The position numbers and the translations under genes were made by a program. A stretch of 57,033 nt of DNA from contig JBMFVW010000008.1 of NCBI GenBank assembly GCA_049965795.1, positions 1-57,033 of the forward strand. The letters run 5' to 3'. This document shows positions 52,434-57,033 of the stretch, piece by piece. Source of the stretch: Acidulodesulfobacterium_A sp049965795. GTDB taxonomy: Bacteria; SZUA-79; Acidulodesulfobacterales; Acidulodesulfobacteraceae. A model generated the notes under the pieces. The model was not told the DNA's origin. It saw only the letters and a list, made by a program, of their open reading frames with translations, and searched no databases. Position 1 is the first letter of the stretch. Each line of letters begins with the position of its first letter.

Positions 52434-52462
52434 CCGCTACCGTTTCATCATAATTACATATT

Positions 52463-53617
52463 TTAAAAATTGCGGTATTTATAATATGCAGCGCATGCGC
52501 CTTCAAAAGATACCATGCATGCCCCTACGGGATTTTCCGGATTGCAGGCTTTCCCGAACAGCGGACAGTCGTCGGGCTTGGATTTTCCTTTTAATATTTC
52601 CCCGCATTTGCATAAGGCGTTCTCTCTGTCTGTTCTGCCGCCTGATTTCCTTGCCGGGTCGGCAGTTTCTGCATTTAATCTTAATTCTAATTTTTCCAAT
52701 TTATCCTTAAAAACATATTCGGCGTCGAAATATTTAAATTCATCCCTTAATTTTAAGCCGCTTTTGGGAATATTGCCGAACCCTCTCCATTCGAATTCGT
52801 CCCTTTCCGTAAAATATTTATTTACAAGAGACTGCGCTTTTATATTTCCGTTTTCTTTGACTGCTCTTTTATAAGCAATTTCTACTGACGGCCTATTTTC
52901 TTTAATCTGCTTCGCTATTAAAAGAATTGCGCTTAAAATGTCGTAAGGCTCGAATCCCGCTATTACCGCCGCCTTAGCATATTTATCCGGAATATCGCTA
53001 TAAATGCCGCTTCCGGTCATAACGCTGACGTGCCCGGGACAGATAAATCCGTCTATTAAATTATCGCCTGAATCTAAAATAGCGTTTATAGGAGGAGGAA
53101 CGAGAACATGGTTAACGTGAAACAAAACATTATTTATGCCTCTCGATATAATCTCTTCGAGGAGAGCCGCAGTCATAGGGGTTGTAGTTTCAAATCCGAT
53201 AGCTAAAAAAACTATTTTTTTATCTTTATTTGCTTTATCGAGCGCGATTTTTATAATATCGAGAGGAGAATATATCATTCTTACGTCTCTTCCTTTTGCG
53301 CGCTCCTTTATCAGCGAACTGCCGGTTCCGGGAACCCGCATCATATCGCCGTATGCCGCAAGTATAACGTCCGGCGAATCCGCAATTTCTAACGCCTCGT
53401 CTATTCTTTTGACGGGCATAACGCAGACGGGACACCCTGGTCCGTGAAGGAAATTTATTTTATCTTTAAGGAGAGTATTTAATCCGTATTTCATAATGGA
53501 ATGGGTGTGTCCGCCGCATATTTCCATTATATTTACGGGGTTTTTAACTTCTGAATCTATTATCGATATCAGTCTGCTTATATCGTCTTTTCTTTTAAAA
53601 TCGGAATATAATTCCAT
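52463..53617 (-). CDS. hypD: Hydrogenase maturation protein HypD
   Basis: HypD is the iron-sulfur scaffold on which Fe(CN)2CO is assembled with HypC. The motifs are NIMEICGGHTHSIMKYG, FLHGPGCPVCVMP, FLAIGFETTTPMTAALLEE, DGFICPGHVSVMTGS and GFEPYDIL. The C-terminal Cys cluster (CKCGEILKGK...CPLFGKACNPENPVGACMVS, then GACAAYY) binds the [4Fe-4S] cluster. The length of 384 residues is typical. It follows hypC by 95 bp; the toxin-antitoxin pair follows it by 129 bp. Confidence 0.96.
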   Translation of the reverse strand: MELYSDFKRKDDISRLISIIDSEVKNPVNIMEICGGHTHSIMKYGLNTLLKDKINFLHGPGCPVCVMPVKRIDEALEIADSPDVILAAYGDMMRVPGTGSSLIKERAKGRDVRMIYSPLDIIKIALDKANKDKKIVFLAIGFETTTPMTAALLEEIISRGINNVLFHVNHVLVPPPINAILDSGDNLIDGFICPGHVSVMTGSGIYSDIPDKYAKAAVIAGFEPYDILSAILLIAKQIKENRPSVEIAYKRAVKENGNIKAQSLVNKYFTERDEFEWRGFGNIPKSGLKLRDEFKYFDAEYVFKDKLEKLELRLNAETADPARKSGGRTDRENALCKCGEILKGKSKPDDCPLFGKACNPENPVGACMVSFEGACAAYYKYRNF

Positions 53618-53712
53618 AGTTTGATTTTAGGAATAGTTAAGCGGTAACAATCGTGCTTATTATATTCGTGCTTGTTGTCCCGTAAGACCAAATTATTTTA
53701 AATAATATATAT

Positions 53713-53949
53713 TTATTTGCTATCCTGCGTTTTGCTTTCTATTTCCCTGAACAGATTAAGGCTTTCCGCCGCTTCTTTTTCGTCTATTTTCTGCATTGCA
53801 TAACCCACGTGTATGAGCAGATAATCGCCTATAACAGCCGGCTCTTCCAGAAGCATCGCAGAAACGAGCCGCTTAGAACCCATAGTATCGACTATAACGT
53901 TGCTTTCGTCTTTTATTTCTATGACTTTAGAGGGAATTGCGAGGCACAT
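53713..53949 (-). CDS. hypC: Hydrogenase maturation chaperone HypC
   Basis: HypC shuttles the Fe(CN)2CO moiety between HypD and the large-subunit precursor. The essential N-terminal MCLAIPSKVIEI with Cys2 is present, then VSAMLLEEPAVIGDYLLIHV and GYAMQKIDEKEAAE, the usual ending. The length of 78 residues is standard. It is the first gene of hypC-hypD-(toxin-antitoxin)-hypE-hypF. Confidence 0.96.
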   Translation of the reverse strand: MCLAIPSKVIEIKDESNVIVDTMGSKRLVSAMLLEEPAVIGDYLLIHVGYAMQKIDEKEAAESLNLFREIESKTQDSK

Positions 53950-54157
53950 TTTCTTTTTTATATCTTTTATAATTTGATTATCGTCATTAACTACATCAAC
54001 TTTTTTAGATTATATCATATTTTTAAATTTATTTGAGAAAAATAATTGTAAAAAATTATCGCATATTTATAGAACATATTATAGCGGCTCCCGATTTATT
54101 GCCTACGCATCTAAAAAAATAGTCTTTTTAAATTAATTTTTTATAACTTTTTTTTAA

Positions 54158-54186
54158 TTGTCATTATCTTAATAATTTTGTATAAT
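54158..54186 (+). promoter_or_regulatory. Sigma-70-type promoter for tRNA-Leu, in the 53950-54255 gap
   Basis: TTGTCA (54158-54163), 17-bp spacer, TATAAT (54181-54186); predicted start near 54193, 63 bp before the tRNA. The rest of this 306-bp gap between hypC and the tRNA is AT-rich and holds nothing else that I can see, apart from the hypC upstream region. Confidence 0.75.
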
Positions 54187-54255
54187 GAAAAAATATTTTA
54201 GCTAAATCACATAAGTATGCAACGGCGGTAAGATATTTTTTATAGGCATATATAA

Positions 54256-54342
54256 GCCGAAGTGGTGGAATTGGTAGACGCACCGGACTCAAAATCCGGC
54301 GGGAGCAATCCCATGGGGGTTCGATTCCCCCCTTCGGCACCA
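54256..54342 (+). tRNA. tRNA-Leu (anticodon CAA), integration target
   Basis: A class II tRNA with acceptor stem GCCGAAG/CTTCGGC (54256-54262 and 54332-54338), D-arm, anticodon stem CCGGA/TCCGG with CAA at 54290-54292, a variable arm GGGAGCAATCCC, T-arm GGGGGTTCGATTCCCCC, discriminator A and encoded CCA (54340-54342). The 3' part from the anticodon loop onward is repeated exactly at 56979-57033, so this copy keeps function after integration. Confidence 0.98.
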
Positions 54343-54343
54343 C
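54289..54343 (+). repeat. Left attachment repeat (attL) inside tRNA-Leu
   Basis: From the anticodon-loop T to the base after CCA, 55 bp identical to 56979-57033. Five further bases (CCGGA) also match beyond a single C/T difference. Confidence 0.85.
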
Positions 54344-54434
54344 TTAATTTTATAAAGTTCTTTAGGTTTCAAGTCCTTTTAATATTTAACCAAATAATAT
54401 CATTTTTTACCCATTTTTACCTTTTTTATGGCGA

Positions 54435-54448
54435 GATTTTCACATAGG
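54435..54448 (+). repeat. Subterminal direct repeat, left copy
   Basis: GATTTTCACATAGG occurs here, 92 bp inside the left att repeat, and again at 56902-56915, 63 bp inside the right one. Placement near both ends suggests recombinase arm-type sites or parts of an ancestral end sequence. A 14-bp match could be chance in AT-rich DNA, but the symmetry argues against it. The rest of 54344-54499 shows no gene. Confidence 0.4.
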
Positions 54449-54499
54449 TGATTAATATCTTCATATGCTTAAAATGCTTGTAAAATATGGAGGTATGCC

Positions 54500-55186
54500 A
54501 TGTCAATCGTAAAAAACGGCAAATATTACTTTTATGACTTCGTTTATGAAGGAAAAAGATACAGGAAAAGCTGTAGAACTACAGATAAAAAACTATCCGA
54601 ACAGATAGAAATATCGGTCAGAAATGACTTAATAAAAAAAAATTACAGCCTTCCTACCGACAGAAATAAAAATCTTTTATTTAAAACAGCATGGGAAAAT
54701 TACATTAAAAGTATTGCCGGAAGCAATACTAAAAAAACAATCGAAAGAAAAATCGTGGCAAGTTTACGTTTCCTTCCATTTTTAGAAAATAAAAAATTAT
54801 CCGATGTATCTACTCTCGATATAAAAAATTACCAGGCGGAAAGAAAGTTGGAAATGTTAAACGAACCTAAAAACAGCGGGAAAAAAGAATCTGAGATAAA
54901 TTTTCGGTCTATTAATCTTGAAAAGGCGACTTTATCGCATTTTTTTAACTTTTGCATCGAACATGGTTATATACAAAATAACCCTGCAATAAGGATTAAA
55001 AAACTCAATGAACTTAAACGAATAAAAACGCTGGACGATGAAGACATAAAAAAGCTTATAGATAGTGCCCATAATAAGCTGACAAAGGACTTAATATCGT
55101 TCCTGATTTATTCAGGCTGCAGGAAAGGCGAAGCGCTTAACTTAAAATGGGACGACGTCGATTTGAAGAACGACGTAATAGCATAG
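54500..55186 (+). pseudogene. Truncated tyrosine recombinase (phage-type integrase)
   Basis: The frame has 228 codons where an intact integrase has about 350-400. The N-terminal AP2-like/arm-binding part (KNGKYYFYDFVYEGKRYRKS) and the SAM-like core-binding domain (about residues 60-175) are complete. The catalytic domain stops soon after the first active-site Arg (SGCRKGEALNLKWDDVDLK, Arg208). The HxxR and Tyr motifs are missing. The frame ends at TAG 55186 and unrelated toxin-antitoxin genes follow at once. Adjacent to tRNA-Leu and the left att repeat; inactive as a recombinase, though it might still bind DNA. Confidence 0.85.
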
Positions 55187-55217
55187 TTTTTTAATGCAAA
55201 ATATAAAAGGTGATAAT

Positions 55218-55439
55218 ATGGCAAATGCGCATATCAAGGAAAATATATTGAACCAGGTGGATAAACTACCGTATGACATGCAGCTTCGCGTTCTGGATTT
55301 TGTAAACTCGTTATCTCCACAAGGCGTTAAAGGAGATAGTCTTTCCAAATTCAGAGGGACAATTTCTTCCGATGATTTAAAACTTATAGAAAGCGCTATA
55401 ATGGAAGGCTGCGAAAAGGTTGACATGAATGAATGGTAG
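55218..55439 (+). CDS. Antitoxin (DUF2281/VapB-like) of PIN module 1
   Basis: Starting at ATG 55218, preceded by AAAGGTG, this gives a 73-residue protein: ANAHIKENILNQVDKLPYDM, QLRVLDFVNSLSP, then SKFRGTISSDDLKLIESAIM and EGCEKVD. The first half resembles the DUF2281 helix that often accompanies PIN toxins. An upstream ATG at 55194 adds 8 residues without a ribosome site, so I prefer 55218. It overlaps the toxin by 11 bp. Confidence 0.82.
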   Translation: MANAHIKENILNQVDKLPYDMQLRVLDFVNSLSPQGVKGDSLSKFRGTISSDDLKLIESAIMEGCEKVDMNEW

Positions 55440-55818
55440 GATAATTTTAGATACGAATATTATTATATCCTTGTTTAATGGAGATAGCGAGATCTATGAA
55501 TACATAAAACAAGCCGATGAAATTTTCATTCCGTCCATAGCAATTGGAGAATTGTATTACAGTGCGCATAAATCTTTAAATAGCCGGCAAAACATTAGAA
55601 AAATAAATGAATTTGTAAAGGAAAATATTGTTCTGTCATGCAGTGCCGCTACGGGTATGAGATACGGCGAGATTAAAAATTCGCTAAAAGAAAAGGGAAA
55701 GCCTATTCCGGAAAACGATATTTGGATTGCCGCTATTGCCAAAGAACATAATCTTGTTTTAATTACCAAGGACAAGCACTTTAGATTAGTCGATGATATT
55801 AAAATTATCATGTTATAA
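55429..55818 (+). CDS. PIN-domain (VapC-like) toxin of module 1
   Basis: A 129-residue PIN endoribonuclease. The acidic metal ligands are in RIILDTNIIISLFNG (Asp), SIAIGELYYSAHKS (Glu), ENDIWIAAIAKEHNLVLITK (Asp) and DKHFRLVDD (Asp). VapC toxins cut initiator tRNA or rRNA; the target here is unknown. It is translationally coupled to its antitoxin (11-bp overlap), and all catalytic residues are present, so it is probably active and held in check. Confidence 0.92.
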   Translation: MNGRIILDTNIIISLFNGDSEIYEYIKQADEIFIPSIAIGELYYSAHKSLNSRQNIRKINEFVKENIVLSCSAATGMRYGEIKNSLKEKGKPIPENDIWIAAIAKEHNLVLITKDKHFRLVDDIKIIML

Positions 55819-55832
55819 GTAATTAATAATTA

Positions 55833-55860
55833 TTGACAAAACCGATGAAAACTTTATACT
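55833..55860 (+). promoter_or_regulatory. Promoter of the broken antitoxin, giving a leaderless message
   Basis: TTGACA (55833-55838), 16-bp spacer, TATACT (55855-55860). The ATG at 55866 begins 5 bp after the -10 box, about where transcription should start, so the message would be leaderless or nearly so. Confidence 0.6.
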
Positions 55861-55865
55861 AAAAA

Positions 55866-56055
55866 ATGCAGACAGTCAAAAATGAAGTCGCCGACCTTCT
55901 CAAACGTTTGCCTGATAATTGTACTTTAGAAGATATACAGTATCATTTATATGTAATACAAAAAAATTGAACGCGGATTGAATGACAAGGAAGAAGGCCG
56001 CATTTACGAAGAAAAAGAAATTTAAGAGAAAATGTCGAAATGGCTCCAAAAATAA
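55866..56055 (+). pseudogene. Broken antitoxin gene (RelB/RHH-partner type)
   Basis: ATG 55866 opens with QTVKNEVADLLKRLPDNCTL, EDIQYHLYVIQK, a familiar small antitoxin beginning. A run of seven A at 55964-55970 shifts the frame (+1); in the new frame it continues IERGLNDKEEGRIYEEKEI, meets TAA where Lys is expected, and ends EKMSKWLQK at 56055. Two lesions show that it is inactive. No RelE-type toxin follows: 56056-56255 has no frame, only a faint echo (GCGAGAATCCGCTGACGA) of 56880-56898. This explains the 437-bp gap 55819-56255. Confidence 0.82.
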
Positions 56056-56255
56056 TCTGATGGCGAGAATCCGCTGACGATTTATCCTTTGCCAGATAAC
56101 CAATTAAAACGTTAAAGACAATTATACCCTTCCAAGAGGGAGATTTAAAATTGAAGAATGTTCTTAATTTTTTAAATATCAAAATAATTAATTCTATATT
56201 ATAATAATAATTAATAGGTTATACTAATTGTAAATGAAAACAGGGGCTTTAAATA

Positions 56256-56459
56256 ATGAAGATAATATTGGAAATAAAAGATATAGAGAAAGCAAAAACC
56301 GTCATAAGCTTTTTAAACCAGAATCCCTATATAAAAATTAAAGATATCGAAAATATCGATAAAAAGAAAAAAACATTCTATATGGATCAAATGTTCGGAT
56401 TATGGAAAAAAAGAGCTATTACAAAAGAAGAAATCAGAGAAAAAGCATGGGGTTATTAA
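56256..56459 (+). CDS. Small antitoxin of PIN module 2
   Basis: A 67-residue basic protein (KIILEIKDIEKAKTVISFLN, then DQMFGLWKKRAITKEEIREK, AWGY). The end, FGLWKKRAITKEEIREKAW, resembles C-terminal toxin-binding tails of antitoxins paired with PIN toxins. Its stop is 1 bp before the toxin GTG start. AGGGGC lies 9-14 bp upstream as a weak ribosome site. Confidence 0.78.
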   Translation: MKIILEIKDIEKAKTVISFLNQNPYIKIKDIENIDKKKKTFYMDQMFGLWKKRAITKEEIREKAWGY

Positions 56460-56460
56460 A

Positions 56461-56832
56461 GTGGTAGTATGTGATACCGACGTAATGATAGAATTCTTTA
56501 AAGGAAACATTTCTGCAAAAAACATATTAGAAAACGATATCCTGCCCGAAAATGTTGCCCTAAGTTCAATTACCGTTATGGAACTCTATTTCGGGGCTAA
56601 AAGTAAAAAAGAGCTTATGCTTATTAAAAAATTCCTTTCAGCCTTTGAGATTTTAAAACTTAATGAAGAAATTACGGATATATCATTAAATTTAATAGAA
56701 ATTTATTCCAAAAGCCACAGCCTTAAAATACCCGATGCCTTAATAGGCGCCACATCCGTTTATTATAAAATACCTTTATTTACTTATAACAAAAAAGATT
56801 TTAATTTTATAAAGGAACTAAAATTATACTAA
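56461..56832 (+). CDS. PIN-domain (VapC-like) toxin of module 2
   Basis: A 123-residue PIN nuclease starting at GTG 56461. Metal ligands: VVCDTDVMIEFFKG (Asp), SITVMELYFGAKSKKEL (Glu), KIPDALIGATSVYYKIPLFT (Asp) and YNKKDFNFIKEL (Asp). It has the normal VapC length and an intact active site. Coupled to the antitoxin before it (1-bp gap). Less than 40% alike by eye to the module 1 toxin, so the two are not a recent duplication. Confidence 0.92.
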   Translation: MVVCDTDVMIEFFKGNISAKNILENDILPENVALSSITVMELYFGAKSKKELMLIKKFLSAFEILKLNEEITDISLNLIEIYSKSHSLKIPDALIGATSVYYKIPLFTYNKKDFNFIKELKLY

Positions 56833-56901
56833 TCATAGAAACTTTTTTGATTCATAAAAGAATTAAGTGCGGAATTGAAGCGGGAAAACCGCTGATGACC
56901 G

Positions 56902-56915
56902 GATTTTCACATAGG
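56902..56915 (+). repeat. Subterminal direct repeat, right copy
   Basis: GATTTTCACATAGG, identical to 54435-54448, lies 63 bp inside the right att repeat. The stretch 56833-56978 has no gene. Confidence 0.4.
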
Positions 56916-56978
56916 CATATTTTTAATAAGCGTTAATACTCTTTAAAATAAATAAGTTATAAAATATCATAACCGGAT

Positions 56979-57033
56979 TCAAAATCCGGCGGGAGCAATC
57001 CCATGGGGGTTCGATTCCCCCCTTCGGCACCAC
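56979..57033 (+). repeat. Right attachment repeat (attR), tRNA-Leu 3' half
   Basis: Identical over 55 bp to 54289-54343, running to the last base of the window. It lacks the 5' half of the tRNA and so is not a gene. Upstream AACCGGATT carries one difference (T for C at 56978) from the intact anticodon stem-loop. The repeat could continue past the window. Confidence 0.85.

Larger units (their letters stand above)
54289..57033 (+). mobile_element. 2.7-kb tRNA-Leu integrative islet carrying toxin-antitoxin modules
   Basis: Exact 55-bp direct repeats of the tRNA-Leu 3' half bound a 2,690-bp unit (repeat start to repeat start). Inside, in order: a truncated tyrosine recombinase directed away from the tRNA, an antitoxin plus PIN toxin, a broken antitoxin, and a second antitoxin plus PIN toxin, all on the plus strand. 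This is the layout of a tRNA-targeted integrative element. The recombinase lacks most of its catalytic domain, so the islet is immobile unless helped in trans. Confidence 0.8.

Noticed and set aside
54262..54447. Plus-strand frame of 61 codons starting inside tRNA-Leu
   Set aside because: It translates the tRNA itself and the AT-rich gap behind it; no protein is expected.
56056..56255. A lost toxin gene after the broken antitoxin
   Set aside because: I translated the stretch in the plus frames and found no RelE-like motif or open frame of useful length.

Overview
The window is AT-rich, densely coded bacterial chromosome. A Kdo-transferase-like gene (waaA) points to a Gram-negative envelope. 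Flagellar genes with sigma-54 promoters, a Tat-exported membrane-bound [NiFe] hydrogenase, rubredoxin and acetate kinase suggest a flagellated, hydrogen-using anaerobe or microaerobe. Gene order and regulator types fit a deltaproteobacterium in the broad sense (an Acidulodesulfobacterales/Sva0485-like lineage is possible), but this is inference: no rRNA or marker phylogeny is available here.

Layout. 1-15.2 kb: flagellar block. flgD-flgE and a cut-off partner lie on the minus strand; a FlrB/FlrC-like two-component pair is divergent; flgBC-fliEFGH follow on the plus strand, then a FlrA/FleQ-like regulator and an exported TPR protein. Two near-perfect sigma-54 promoters (3259-3273 minus, 6208-6222 plus) tie this block to the sigma-54 activators encoded beside it. 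15.2-23.5 kb: a tightly packed minus-strand operon, cysS-trm112-waaA-PHP-bioA-dedA, ending in an unexpected VirD4/TraD-like coupling ATPase. 23.6-26.3 kb: an unrecognised two-gene unit, an HNH-like putative nuclease plus a TPR-like protein, preceded by an 11-bp-periodic TAAC repeat array shaped like a PhoB/PhoP box. 26.3-40.6 kb: housekeeping and metabolic genes (aldehyde dehydrogenase, queC, a GAF-GGDEF-EAL-CZB protein, addAB, ackA, methyltransferase, rubredoxin, tRNA-Gly). 40.6-54 kb: hydrogenase locus. Structural genes, cytochrome b and maturation protease are on the plus strand, flanked by minus-strand hypAB and hypCDEF; a toxin-antitoxin pair sits inside the hypCDEF cluster. HypA lacks its zinc ribbon, HypB lacks its N-terminal metal motif, and the small subunit has Asn where a proximal-cluster Cys is usual.

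54.2-57.0 kb: a 2,690-bp islet at the 3' half of tRNA-Leu(CAA), bounded by exact 55-bp direct repeats. It holds a truncated tyrosine recombinase and almost nothing else but toxin-antitoxin genes: two PIN-type modules and one broken antitoxin. Further decayed modules and relics lie at 27.8-28.1 kb and 15.0-15.15 kb. Three families of short palindromic repeats are scattered between genes, resembling REP/MITE elements, with no transposase in the window.

The observations most worth following are the HNH/TPR unit with its phased operator, the zinc-ribbon-less HypA beside a modified HypB, the orphan coupling ATPase in an envelope operon, and the toxin-antitoxin islet. All function calls come from reading motifs by eye.
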